Under the pieces are notes generated by a model. It had not been told where the DNA came from and did no database searches. It worked only from the letters and a program-made list of their open reading frames with translations. Source: CAWDZK01 sp963807005 (lineage in GTDB: Bacteria; Actinomycetota; Actinomycetes; JACCUZ01). Taken from it: DNA of 64,000 nt. Made by a program: the position numbers and the translations under genes. Location of the stretch: the NCBI GenBank assembly GCA_963807005.1, contig CAWDZK010000005.1, positions 1 to 64,000 on the forward strand, given 5' to 3'. Each line of letters begins with the position of its first letter. The first letter of the stretch is position 1. Of this stretch, positions 34,359 to 42,666 are shown piece after piece.

Positions 34359-35615
34359 TCAGTAGGGGTTGGCGACGACGAGGTCCTGCGCCGGGAAGAG
34401 CGTGAGGACCTTCGGGCCGTCCTCGGTGACGACGACCTCCTCCTCGATCCGGGCGGCCGAGAAGCCGTCGCTGGCCGGGCAGTACGTCTCCAGCGCGAAG
34501 ACCATCCCCGCCTTGATCTCCACCGGCTCCTTCATCGAGTTCAGCCGGGAGATGATCGGCCGCTCGTGCAGCCCGAGTCCGAGGCCGTGCGCGAACTGCA
34601 GGCCGAAGGCCTCCATCTCGCTGCCGAACCCGAAGTCCTCGGCCTTGGGCAGCAGCGCGGCGATCTCGTCCGAGCCGACGCCCGCCTTGATGCCGGCAAG
34701 ACCGCTGTCCATCCACTCCCGCGCCTGCGTGTACGCGTCCCGCTGGGACGGAGTGGCGCTGCCGACCGAGAAGGTGCGGTAGTAGCAGGTCCGGTAGCCG
34801 TTGAACGAGTGGATGATGTCGAAGAACGCCTGGTCCCCCGGGCGGATCAGTCGGTCGGTGAAGTTGTGCGGGTGCGGGTTGCACCGCTCCCCGGAGATCG
34901 CGTTGACGGCCTCGACCTGGTCCGAGCCCATCTCGTACAGGCGCTTGTTGACGTGGGCGACGATGTCGTTCTCACGGATGCCGGGCTTCAGCATCTCGAC
35001 GATGTCCTGGTAGACGCCGTCGACCATGGCGGCCGCCTGGTTGAGCAACATGATCTCGTCGGTCGACTTGATGCAGCGCGCGTCGAGCATGAGCTGCTGG
35101 GCGTCGACGACGCGCAGCCCCTGCCGTTGCATCTCGAACAGGAACGGCGGCTCGACGATGTCGACCCCGACGGGCAGGTCCGCGACGCCGGCCTCGACGA
35201 GCATCGACTTGATCTCGGCGACGGCCTCGGCCATCAGCCCGACCGATGGGGCGACGGCGCCGCGGAAGCCGAGGAAGCCGGCCCGGTAGTTCTCCTCCGG
35301 CACCCAGGGCGAGTACTTCTTGTGGTGCTTCACCGCCGACCCGAAGTCCCACAGGACCGGGTCCTTGCCGCGGGCAAGCAGCGCGTACCGGATCATCTTG
35401 TCCCCGAGCGCACCACCTATCCAGGTCTGCGTGGTGTACCGGATGTTGTAGAAGTCGAAGAGCAGGAACGCCCCGCACTCGCTGCCGTCGAGGGCTTCCT
35501 TGGCCCGGCCGATGCGGTACCGACGCAACCGCTCGAAGTCGACTCGGCCCTCGTAGTCGACCCCCATGTGACCCGGTGCGGGCAGCGGGGCCGACGGGCC
35601 GGGCGTCGTGCTCAC
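34359..35615 (-). CDS. M24 (pita-bread fold) hydrolase with Cys in place of a metal-ligand Asp
   Basis: A 418-residue protein with a creatinase-like N-terminal domain (about 25-180) and an M24 catalytic domain. Of the five canonical ligands, Asp266 (FFDIIHSF), His343 (FAHGLGLGLHE), Glu376 (FALETY) and Glu391 (RIEEEVVV) are present. The second Asp, expected 11 residues after the first, is Cys277 (GYRTCYYRTF). Aminopeptidase P, DMSP lyase DddP, creatinase and ectoine hydrolase share the fold, and the last two have lost ligands. The stop-to-start distance to HIBADH is one base. An amide or C-N hydrolase role is inferred. Confidence 0.85.
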   Translation of the reverse strand: MSTTPGPSAPLPAPGHMGVDYEGRVDFERLRRYRIGRAKEALDGSECGAFLLFDFYNIRYTTQTWIGGALGDKMIRYALLARGKDPVLWDFGSAVKHHKKYSPWVPEENYRAGFLGFRGAVAPSVGLMAEAVAEIKSMLVEAGVADLPVGVDIVEPPFLFEMQRQGLRVVDAQQLMLDARCIKSTDEIMLLNQAAAMVDGVYQDIVEMLKPGIRENDIVAHVNKRLYEMGSDQVEAVNAISGERCNPHPHNFTDRLIRPGDQAFFDIIHSFNGYRTCYYRTFSVGSATPSQRDAYTQAREWMDSGLAGIKAGVGSDEIAALLPKAEDFGFGSEMEAFGLQFAHGLGLGLHERPIISRLNSMKEPVEIKAGMVFALETYCPASDGFSAARIEEEVVVTEDGPKVLTLFPAQDLVVANPY

Positions 35616-35616
35616 C

Positions 35617-36606
35617 TCAGCCTGCCGCGTCGGGGGGCGTGAGGCCGTCGTCGACGGGGGTGTCCTCCGGCTTGAGCTCCAGCCCGGAGGCAGCCGCCTG
35701 CTGGTCGAGGAGGATCGCGAAGTCCTCGTCGACCCGACCGCTGCTCACCGACTGCTGCACCAGCTGCGCGGTCACGGCTGCGACCGGCATCGGGACGTCG
35801 AGCTCGCGCGCCGCCGCTAGGCCGAGGTCGAAGTCCTTGCGCAGCAGGACCGGGGTGAAGGTCGGCGTGTAGTCCAGCTGCACGAAGGCCGGCGTCTTGT
35901 AGCGGGTGAAGACCGAGCCCATGACGCTGTGGTTGAGGAACTCGAGGAAGGCCGCGCGGCTCATGCCGCCCTTCTCGGCGAGCACCGTGATCTCGGCCAT
36001 CGACTGGGTCACGACGCCGAGCAGCAGGTTGTGGCAGATCTTCGCCAGGCGGGCGGTCTCACCCCCACCGACGTAGGTCACGTGCCGGCCGATCGCCTCC
36101 AGCAGCGGGCGCACCCGCTCGAAGGTCTCCTCGTCGCCGGAGCTGACCAGGGTGAGCTTGCCGGCGGCCACCACCTTGCCGTTGCCGCTCACCGGCGACG
36201 CGAGGAACTTGGTGCCCACGGCGTCGCAGGCCGCCCGCATCGTCGCCGAGGTCTCGGCGGAGACGGTCGAGGTGTCGACCAGGACCGCGGGCACGGTGCT
36301 GGGCTCGGCGAGCAGGCCACCGTCGCCGGTGAGCACCTGGACCAGGTCCTTGTCGGAGCTGACCATGGTGAAGACCACGTCGCGGCCGCGCAGGTCGGCG
36401 ATCGAGTCGACGACCCTCGCCCCGTGCCTGGCCAGCGGCTCGGCCTTGGCGCGGGTGCGGTTCCACACCTCGAGGTCGGCGCCCGCCCTGGCGAGCCTGG
36501 TGGCCATGGCGGCGCCCATCCGGCCGGTGCCGATCCAGCCGACCTGACCGGCACCGCTCAGGTTCCCGGGCGGCCCAGCAGGGTCCGCTGCCGTCGTTCC
36601 GCTCAT
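35617..36606 (-). CDS. 3-hydroxyisobutyrate dehydrogenase-family NAD(P) oxidoreductase
   Basis: A 329-residue beta-hydroxyacid dehydrogenase. The Rossmann motif GTGRMG is at 26-31 in VGWIGTGRMGAAM, the substrate loop is ASPVSGNGK (usually DAPVSGG) and the catalytic Lys is in ARLAKICHNLLLG. Relatives oxidise 3-hydroxyisobutyrate, reduce tartronate semialdehyde or act on hydroxymethylglutarate. ATG 36606 follows GGGAG; an earlier in-frame start at 36639 has no better site. First gene of a three-gene leftward operon, behind the LacI-type palindrome at 36652. Confidence 0.88.
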   Translation of the reverse strand: MSGTTAADPAGPPGNLSGAGQVGWIGTGRMGAAMATRLARAGADLEVWNRTRAKAEPLARHGARVVDSIADLRGRDVVFTMVSSDKDLVQVLTGDGGLLAEPSTVPAVLVDTSTVSAETSATMRAACDAVGTKFLASPVSGNGKVVAAGKLTLVSSGDEETFERVRPLLEAIGRHVTYVGGGETARLAKICHNLLLGVVTQSMAEITVLAEKGGMSRAAFLEFLNHSVMGSVFTRYKTPAFVQLDYTPTFTPVLLRKDFDLGLAAARELDVPMPVAAVTAQLVQQSVSSGRVDEDFAILLDQQAAASGLELKPEDTPVDDGLTPPDAAG

Positions 36607-36651
36607 CGGGCTCCCACCGTCTGCTCGGCGCGGCTGCACTGCACGCCGCCT

Positions 36652-36663
36652 GCAATCGTTTGC
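36652..36663. promoter_or_regulatory. LacI-type operator GCAATCGTTTGC before the HIBADH-M24-ALDH operon
   Basis: Read on the minus strand this is GCAAACGATTGC, the same 12-mer as at 16262, with four further identical bases on each side. It lies 46 bp before the HIBADH start in a 137-bp gap between two leftward genes, the expected place for an independent promoter. Confidence 0.75.
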
Positions 36664-36743
36664 GGTCGCAGGCTAGCCAGCGCGCTTCCGGGGTGTCAAG
36701 AAGCCGGCCACGGCGCCTGCCCGGCGCCCGGCTCGCGGGACGC

Positions 36744-37811
36744 TCAGGAACTGAGCCGGCGGGCCAGCCAGTCGGCGGTGTACGGCCGGTGCTTCGGCCA
36801 GACGTTCATGCACCCGTGGTTGCCGTCCGGGAGCAGCAGCAGCTCGGCGTCCTTGGCCTCCTGGGCCAGCCGTTCGGCGTGCTGCCAAGGGATCAAGCGG
36901 TCTAGCTTCCCGGTGACGACGAGCAGCGGGGCCGTGATGGCGCCGGCCCAGCCGGCCAGGTCGAGGGTGGCGGCGTTGGCGCGTGCTTCGTCGTCGGTCT
37001 GCACCTGGGATCGGACCCGGAAGGTGTCCCGGGTGAGCTGCGGCAGGTCGCCCCAGCAGTCGCCGAAGTTGTACGGGCCCGCGAGCGCCACGGCGGCGCG
37101 GATCCGGTCGCCCGCGGCCGCGGCGACCCGCGGTGCGTAGTACCCGCCGAGGCTGACGCCCCAGACCCCCAGCCGGTCCCCGTCGACCTCGGGCTGCGCT
37201 GCCAGCGCGTCGAGGAAGGCCAGGCCGGGAGCCGACCAGTCGCCGCGGATGGGCAGGTCGTACTCGGCCTCGCCCTGGCCCGGCCCGTCGACGCTGAACG
37301 TGGCCAGGCCGCGGTCCAGGAAGGTCTTCTCGGTGGAGCGGAACTCCTCCTTGGTGGAGTCCAGCCCGGGGATCATCAGCACGGCGGGGTGCTGGCCACC
37401 GGGCGAGGTCCCGGCCGGGACGCGCAGGACGCCGACCATCGTCGCGCCCTCGAACGGCACCTCGACGCGGCGCCCGGGCGGGTCGAGGTGCGGCAGCGCG
37501 TCGTCCAGGCAACGGACCGCGTTCCGGTGCGCCGTGCGCATCTGCTCGTAGTCCTCGACGAAGACGAACTTCGCGAAGTGGAAGTACGTCGCCGCCATCG
37601 CCAGGTGCTCACCGGCGGTGCGAGTGCGGCCGTCGGCCAGCGCGACCCGGCCGAGCGCCTCGTGCTCGGCGGCGACGGCCGACCAGGCGGCGCACCAGTC
37701 CGACCAGCGGTCGAGGCCCTTCGTGACCCGCTCGAAGTCGGCGACGGTGATGCCGTTGGTGGTGAACCGCGGTCCCCAGTGGGAGATCGCCGAGGCGAGC
37801 TTCTCGTCCAT
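36744..37811 (-). CDS. Alpha/beta hydrolase resembling 2,6-dihydroxypseudooxynicotine hydrolase
   Basis: A 355-residue hydrolase. An all-helical N-terminal region of about 130 residues (SHWGPRFTTNGITVADFERV onward) precedes the core domain with oxyanion strand PAVLMIPGLDSTKEEF, nucleophile in GVWGVSLGGYYAPR, acid in VTGKLDRLIPW and His in LPDGNHGCMN. This architecture is that of the nicotine-pathway C-C bond hydrolase of Arthrobacter and of FrsA-like esterases. ATG 37811 has AAAGGA 9 bp upstream. It is divergent from the second M24 gene across a 135-bp region with a long inverted repeat and a LacI-type site. Exact substrate unknown. Confidence 0.83.
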   Translation of the reverse strand: MDEKLASAISHWGPRFTTNGITVADFERVTKGLDRWSDWCAAWSAVAAEHEALGRVALADGRTRTAGEHLAMAATYFHFAKFVFVEDYEQMRTAHRNAVRCLDDALPHLDPPGRRVEVPFEGATMVGVLRVPAGTSPGGQHPAVLMIPGLDSTKEEFRSTEKTFLDRGLATFSVDGPGQGEAEYDLPIRGDWSAPGLAFLDALAAQPEVDGDRLGVWGVSLGGYYAPRVAAAAGDRIRAAVALAGPYNFGDCWGDLPQLTRDTFRVRSQVQTDDEARANAATLDLAGWAGAITAPLLVVTGKLDRLIPWQHAERLAQEAKDAELLLLPDGNHGCMNVWPKHRPYTADWLARRLSS

Positions 37812-37842
37812 GCGCGAGCCGTTCCTTTCGAGACAACATCCA

Positions 37843-37895
37843 CGGATCTTGAGACGACGCGCCGTACTCAACCCGGTGCGTCGTCTCAAGATCCG
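37843..37895. repeat. Perfect 18-bp inverted repeat in a divergent promoter
   Basis: CGGATCTTGAGACGACGC (37843-37860) and its exact complement (37878-37895) flank a 17-bp spacer. The repeat lies between two divergently transcribed genes, so it cannot be an ordinary terminator for either. It is either a large operator pair or a structured leader of the hydrolase transcript. Confidence 0.85.
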
Positions 37896-37912
37896 CCGGA
37901 TCGAAGGGCGTT

Positions 37913-37924
37913 GCAATCGTGTGC
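37913..37924. promoter_or_regulatory. LacI-type operator variant GCAATCGTGTGC before the second M24 gene
   Basis: One base away from the 36652 site. It lies 22 bp before the GTG at 37947. It is weaker than the other four copies because the right half is GTGTGC. Confidence 0.55.
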
Positions 37925-37946
37925 AGGATCGGGCACGCTTCCGTTC

Positions 37947-39134
37947 GTGTCAACGGACCTGGGCGCCGGAACCGCTCCGGGCCCCCTCGCGGCGCCGCGG
38001 CCGGTGGGCGGCCCCCCGCCGGCCTTCTCAGCGCGGGAGTACGCCCGGCGTCGGCGCCTGGTCGAGGACTGCGCGGCAGAGAAGGGGCTGGACGCGGTCG
38101 TCGTCTACGGCGCCAACCGATCCGGGAGCGCAGTGCCGTGGCTGACCGGGTGGCCGGTCACGCGGGAGGCGGTGCTCGTCATGCGCCCGGCCGAGCGGCC
38201 GGTCCTGCTCGTCGGGTTCGCCAACCACGTGCCGAACGCGGCCCGGGTCGCGGTCGACTGCGACGTCCGGCCGGTCGGTGAGACCACCGCGGCCACCGTG
38301 CGCGACCTGCTCGGCAACGCCCAGCGGGTCGGTGTGGTCGGCGGGGCACCCGGCACCGTGCGCCGGGTGCTGCGTGAGCAGGTCGAGCTGGACTCGGCCC
38401 ACGCGAGGTGGCGCTCGGTCAAGAGCGCCGAGGAGCTCGAGCACCTCCGGTACGCCGCCTGGCTCACCGACCGGTCGGCGGCCGCGCTGGTCGAGGCGGC
38501 GCTGCCCGGTGCTACCGAGCTGGACCTCGTCGCGGCGGTCGAGGCGTCCTACGCCGGCACCGGCGCGACCAACCACATCCACTACGTCGCGGCGACGTCG
38601 ATGGCGGAGCCGGACCGGTGCGTGCCCGGGCAGTGGCCGACCTCGCGCACGGTCGAGGCCGGGTCGGCGGTGGTGTTCGAGCTGAGCACGGCGTGGGGGC
38701 AGGACACCGCTGGGCAGCTGCTGCGCACGGTGACGGTCGACGCAGAACCGACGCCGCTGTACGCCGGGCTGCACGCGCTGGCCACCGAGGTGCACGACGC
38801 GATCGTGGCGCAGCTGCGGCCGGGCGCCGTGCCGGCGGACCTGCTGACGAGCGCGGATCCGTTGCTGGCCAAGGGTTTCATCACCGTCGACGACATCGTG
38901 CACGGCTTCGGCGGCGGCTACCTGCCGCCGGTGCTGTCGCACCGCGGCCCAGCGGTCGGCGTGCACGCCGAGCCGCTGGTCGCGGGGATGACGCTCGTCG
39001 TCCAGCCGAATGTCGCCACGCCGGACCTCGCCGCCGGGGTGCAGACCGGCGAGCTGTACGAGATCACCGCGGACGGCGCCCGGTCGCTGCACGCGTTTCC
39101 AACGGGGCTGCTCCGTGGAGGTAGGCAGTTGTGA
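37947..39134 (+). CDS. M24-fold protein lacking canonical metal ligands (creatinase-like)
   Basis: A 395-residue protein with the two-domain pita-bread architecture. Ligand positions are altered: VFELSTAWG has Glu where the first Asp is expected, GQLLRTV has no second Asp, and the first Glu position reads VVQPNV; only His in DIVHGFGGGYLPP and Glu in GELYEIT are near their usual places. The fold without metal is seen in creatinase, which hydrolyses C-N bonds. GTG 37947 has no evident ribosome site and may be translated leaderless. Its stop overlaps the flavoprotein start (GTGA), so the two probably act on successive intermediates. Confidence 0.75.
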   Translation: MSTDLGAGTAPGPLAAPRPVGGPPPAFSAREYARRRRLVEDCAAEKGLDAVVVYGANRSGSAVPWLTGWPVTREAVLVMRPAERPVLLVGFANHVPNAARVAVDCDVRPVGETTAATVRDLLGNAQRVGVVGGAPGTVRRVLREQVELDSAHARWRSVKSAEELEHLRYAAWLTDRSAAALVEAALPGATELDLVAAVEASYAGTGATNHIHYVAATSMAEPDRCVPGQWPTSRTVEAGSAVVFELSTAWGQDTAGQLLRTVTVDAEPTPLYAGLHALATEVHDAIVAQLRPGAVPADLLTSADPLLAKGFITVDDIVHGFGGGYLPPVLSHRGPAVGVHAEPLVAGMTLVVQPNVATPDLAAGVQTGELYEITADGARSLHAFPTGLLRGGRQL

Positions 39135-40720
39135 GTGTCGCCGTCGGTACGCCGAAGCTGCACGACCCGACCCATCCGCTCTTCACCCCGCTGGCGGCCT
39201 CACCGCCGGACGAGGTCGACGTCGTCGTCATCGGCGCCGGTCACAACGGGCTGATCTGCGCGGCGTACCTCGCCCAGGCCGGGCTCGAGGTGTGCGTGGT
39301 CGAGGCGCAGGACGTCGTCGGCGGCAACACGGTCACCGAGGAGCTGACGCTGCCGGGTTTCCTGCACGACTCGTGCTCCAGCGCGCACGTGCTCATCCAG
39401 TCCAACCCGGTGCTCCGCGACGACGAGCTCGGCCTGCTGTCGACGTACGGGCTGCAGTACGTCCACACCGACCCGGCCGTGGTGCTGCCGCTGCCCGGCG
39501 GCGACGCGCTCACGGTGCACCGCGACCTCGACGCGACGGTCGAGGAGGTGGCGCGGTTCGCGCGGTCGGACGCCGGCGAGCTGCGGGCGATGATGCGCGA
39601 GTGGGACGGCGGACTCGGCGCCGCGCACGCCCGGCTCGGCTCCGGCGAGGCGCCGCTGGACGACGAGGCAACCAAGCAGTACGACGACCTGCGTGCCCGC
39701 TCTGCGTGGGACGTGGTGCACGCCCGGTTCGAGCACCCGGTTGTGCGGGACCTGTTGATCTGGCTGGGTTTCGCGACCATCCAGGACCCCCGCCGGCCCG
39801 GCACGGGTGCGCTGCCGTCGGCAATCACGGCGGGCCGGATCAGGTACGGCTGGGCGACGCCGGTCGGCGGGTCGGGTGCGCTGCCGGCCGCTCTCGTGCG
39901 GCACCTGGTCGGCCACGGCTCGTCGGTGGTCGCGTCATCGCCGGTGGCAAGGATCGACACGTCGTCCGGCCGCGCCTCGGCGGTCGAGCTGGCGAGCGGC
40001 CGCCGGATCGGCGCCCGTCGCGCGGTGGTGTCGTCGGCGCACCTGGCGTCGCTACCGGGAATGCTGACCTCCGAGCCGACACCCGACCTGGTCGAGGCGA
40101 GGGACACCTGGCAACCCGGGCTCTCACTGTTCGCGGTGCACGCCGCGCTGACGTCCGACATCACCTTCCCGACGGCCGCCGGCCCGGTGCATTCCACCGC
40201 CGGCGGGCTGGGCACGGCCGACGGGCTCCGGGCCCAGCTCGATGCGTTCGAGCGCGGTGAGCCGGACGCTCGCGACCCGTGGCTGCTGCTCGTAGCGTCG
40301 ACGGCGGTCGACCCGGACCGCGCCCCCGATGGCGGCGGGACCTTCAAGATCCTCACCACCGCCCCGCCTACCCGCGCGGACGGCCGGCCGTGGGACGGCG
40401 AGGACGGCGCCGGGATGGAGCACGGCCGGGCACTGATGGACCTCGTCCACGCCCGGACCGGCCTGCCCCGTGACGCCGTGCTGCAGATGATCGTCGAGAC
40501 CCCCACCTCGCTCGCCGCCCGCAGCCCGTCGAACATCGGCGGCTCGTGCCACGGCGGCCACTTCGTGCGGCCGGACGGATCGGTGATCCCCGGCTGGCCA
40601 CAACTCGCCGCCTCGGTCCCCGGCCTCTACCTCACCGGATCCACGGCGCACCCCGGTGGCTCCGTGAGCGGCCGGCCCGGCCGCAACACCGGCCGGCTGC
40701 TGCTCCGCGAGCTCACCTAG
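39131..40720 (+). CDS. FAD-dependent oxidoreductase, phytoene-desaturase-like family
   Basis: A 529-residue flavoprotein. The dinucleotide fold begins VDVVVIGAGHNGLICAAYLA, and the second FAD motif closes the protein (PGLYLTGSTAHPGGSVSGRPG, residues about 495-515). The family includes carotenoid desaturases and uncharacterised amine or alcohol oxidases. No carotenoid biosynthesis gene is nearby, so a catabolic oxidation is more likely. It is translationally coupled to the M24-fold gene. Convergent with the YciI-like gene, 42 bp away. Confidence 0.85.
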   Translation: MSVAVGTPKLHDPTHPLFTPLAASPPDEVDVVVIGAGHNGLICAAYLAQAGLEVCVVEAQDVVGGNTVTEELTLPGFLHDSCSSAHVLIQSNPVLRDDELGLLSTYGLQYVHTDPAVVLPLPGGDALTVHRDLDATVEEVARFARSDAGELRAMMREWDGGLGAAHARLGSGEAPLDDEATKQYDDLRARSAWDVVHARFEHPVVRDLLIWLGFATIQDPRRPGTGALPSAITAGRIRYGWATPVGGSGALPAALVRHLVGHGSSVVASSPVARIDTSSGRASAVELASGRRIGARRAVVSSAHLASLPGMLTSEPTPDLVEARDTWQPGLSLFAVHAALTSDITFPTAAGPVHSTAGGLGTADGLRAQLDAFERGEPDARDPWLLLVASTAVDPDRAPDGGGTFKILTTAPPTRADGRPWDGEDGAGMEHGRALMDLVHARTGLPRDAVLQMIVETPTSLAARSPSNIGGSCHGGHFVRPDGSVIPGWPQLAASVPGLYLTGSTAHPGGSVSGRPGRNTGRLLLRELT

Positions 40721-40762
40721 CGACGCGGCGCAGGGCGGCGGAAGCGGAAGCGGCGGCCAACG

Positions 40763-41146
40763 TCAGTCGTCGGCCATCGTGCGGCGATCACCGACCGGGC
40801 GCGCGCTGAGCGGGAACGCGAGCGAGCCGGCGGGGACCCACCACTCCATCACGTCGTAGGCGAGCCGCCCCACCAGGACAGATGGGTCGCCCTCGGACAG
40901 CCGGGCGGCCTCGGCCGGGTCGCAGGCGAAGATCGACATCCCGCGGTACGACGGGTCGCTCTGCTCGTCGAAGGGTCCGTTCACGACCACTACCCCCTGG
41001 CGCACCAGCTCGGCGCGGTAGGAGAGGTGACGTGCCTGGAGCGCGTCGAGCTCCTCGTCCGTCAGCTCCGGCGCATCGGTCGCCCGCCGCAGGACCACGA
41101 CCGTGTACACGTCGAACGCATCGGGGATGTGGGGATCGGGTGCCAC
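40763..41146 (-). CDS. YciI-family protein
   Basis: A 127-residue ferredoxin-like-fold protein. DVYTVVVLRRATDAPELTDEELDALQARHLSY forms the first strand and helix, and NGPFDEQSDPSYRGMSIFACD the central DGPF-like turn with a conserved acidic region. YciI-like proteins are small hydrolases or isomerases, often in degradation clusters. GTG 41146 was chosen because TAGGAG lies 7 bp upstream; an in-frame TTG at 41173 has no such site. Function in this cluster is unassigned. Confidence 0.75.
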   Translation of the reverse strand: MAPDPHIPDAFDVYTVVVLRRATDAPELTDEELDALQARHLSYRAELVRQGVVVVNGPFDEQSDPSYRGMSIFACDPAEAARLSEGDPSVLVGRLAYDVMEWWVPAGSLAFPLSARPVGDRRTMADD

Positions 41147-41407
41147 CGGTCTGCTCCTAGGGCTGGTCGTCAATCCGGCTCAGGGTCCACGCGAGCATCC
41201 TGCCGAAGTCACCGGCCTGCAACGTGCGCATCGCAAGTCCGCCGCTGACCGGACGAACCTGCCCGCGGACTGCGTGCGACGGTGCAGCCCGGCCGGACAT
41301 GTGTCGGCTCGACGATGATGTGGCGGGGACGCGTCCGGCGGACGTCTTCGCGATGGACGAGGTTGCGCGGCGGCGACGGGGTTCCTTCGCGCCCTCGGCC
41401 GGGCCGC
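41147..41407. other. Gene-free stretch
   Basis: A stretch of 261 bases between two leftward genes. I see no convincing coding frame, no LacI-type palindrome and no strong hairpin. It must contain the YciI gene promoter or leader. Confidence 0.6.
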
Positions 41408-42565
41408 CTACATCCGGGCGTCGATGACGACCTTGCCGCTGCCGAGCTCCATAGAGCGCAGCAGGGCCGCCTCCGCCTCGGCGACCGGGTACACGTCGGT
41501 GATGATCGAGGTCAGGTCGAGCGCCTCGCCGTAGATCTCCAGCTGGCGCAGCATGCTGTCGTAACCCGTGTACGGGTGGTTGGTCGAGCCGAGCAGCCGC
41601 ACGCTCTTCGAGGCGAGGTGCCGGTGCGGACTGATGGGCACCGTGCCCATCTCGACGAAGGCGCCGCACTCGATGTACGTACCGCCCTTGCGCAGCATCT
41701 CCAGCCCCTCGGGAACCACCTCGGGGATGCCGGCGCAGTCGACCGCCAGATCGGCGCCGCGGCCGTCGGTCAGGTCGCGGACGGCCTGCACCCTCTGCTC
41801 CGACGTGGTCTCGTCGACCCGCAGCGTGGTGGTCGCTCCGAAGCGGGTCGCCATCGCAAGGCGCTCAGCGGACAGGTCGACTGCAACGATGCTGCCGGCC
41901 CCGAGCATCCGGGCCCGGATCACGTGGAACAGCCCGAGCGGCCCCACACCTTGCACGACCAGGGTGTCCCCGGCCGCGAAGCCCTCCCGCGCAGAGGTGT
42001 TCAGCTCCTTGGCCTTCTCCAGCGTCGCGGTGACCACCATCGGCTCCACCAGAACCGCGAGCTCGGCCGACATCCCGGCCGGCACCTTGTACACGAAGAC
42101 GTCGGTGTCGACGATCATGTACTCCGACCAGCCGCCGAAGAGGTGCGGCGCCACGTCGGAGGTCAGGCTCATGCCGTAGCACCGCTGGGTCTCGCACCAC
42201 CCCATGCCATGCAGGTTGCGGCAGTACCAGCAGTGCCCGCAGACGACGTCGGGACACATGACCACACGGTCACCGGGCGCAAGAGGGCGGCCGGAGAACT
42301 CCAGTCGCTCCCGCGCCACCGATCCGATCTCGTCGATGATCCCGACGTTCTCGTGGCCGGGAATGACGGGGAACTGCGGGGTGGTCTCCATCATCGTCCC
42401 CGCGTACACGAGGCCCTCGCCCTTGAAGCAGTGCTTGTCCGTGCCGCAGATGCCCGAGAGCTCCATCCGGATCAGCGCCTGGTGCGGTTCGAGCCTCGGC
42501 CGCGGGAACTCCTGGATCTCGATCGTGCCCGGCCCGGTCAGCACTGCAGCGCGTACGTGCGACAT
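41408..42565 (-). CDS. Zinc-dependent alcohol dehydrogenase (MDR superfamily)
   Basis: A 385-residue dehydrogenase. The catalytic zinc site is Cys in SGICGTDKH, His-Glu in PGHENVG and a downstream Glu in LVEPMVV. The structural zinc site is CGHCWYCRNLHGMGWC. The NAD(P) fold starts VVQGVGPLGLFHVIRARMLG. It resembles threonine/sorbitol/scyllo-inosose-type MDR enzymes. ATG 42565; the gene lies 101 bp after livF and may be read through from the transporter operon or from its own promoter. No LacI-type site is visible directly upstream. Confidence 0.9.
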   Translation of the reverse strand: MSHVRAAVLTGPGTIEIQEFPRPRLEPHQALIRMELSGICGTDKHCFKGEGLVYAGTMMETTPQFPVIPGHENVGIIDEIGSVARERLEFSGRPLAPGDRVVMCPDVVCGHCWYCRNLHGMGWCETQRCYGMSLTSDVAPHLFGGWSEYMIVDTDVFVYKVPAGMSAELAVLVEPMVVTATLEKAKELNTSAREGFAAGDTLVVQGVGPLGLFHVIRARMLGAGSIVAVDLSAERLAMATRFGATTTLRVDETTSEQRVQAVRDLTDGRGADLAVDCAGIPEVVPEGLEMLRKGGTYIECGAFVEMGTVPISPHRHLASKSVRLLGSTNHPYTGYDSMLRQLEIYGEALDLTSIITDVYPVAEAEAALLRSMELGSGKVVIDARM

Positions 42566-42666
42566 CAGCCTCGCCGCCCTCTCGTCGGTCCTCGACCCCA
42601 GCCGATGCTAGGGCAGCGCCAGGCGCCCGACCGGCCGCTGCCTGTGGTGGGCTCGCGCCTGCCCGC

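Noticed and set aside
34359..35615. DMSP lyase DddP
   Set aside because: DddP is an M24 protein, but its D-x-D pair and second Asp are not reproduced here (Asp266 then Cys277), and no other DMSP gene is present.
39131..40720. Carotenoid biosynthesis desaturase
   Set aside because: The family match is broad and no crtB, crtE or lycopene cyclase is nearby; coupling to an M24-fold gene points to catabolism.
41147..41407. Additional small gene
   Set aside because: Open frames exist in this GC-rich DNA, but none has a ribosome site plus a recognisable fold.
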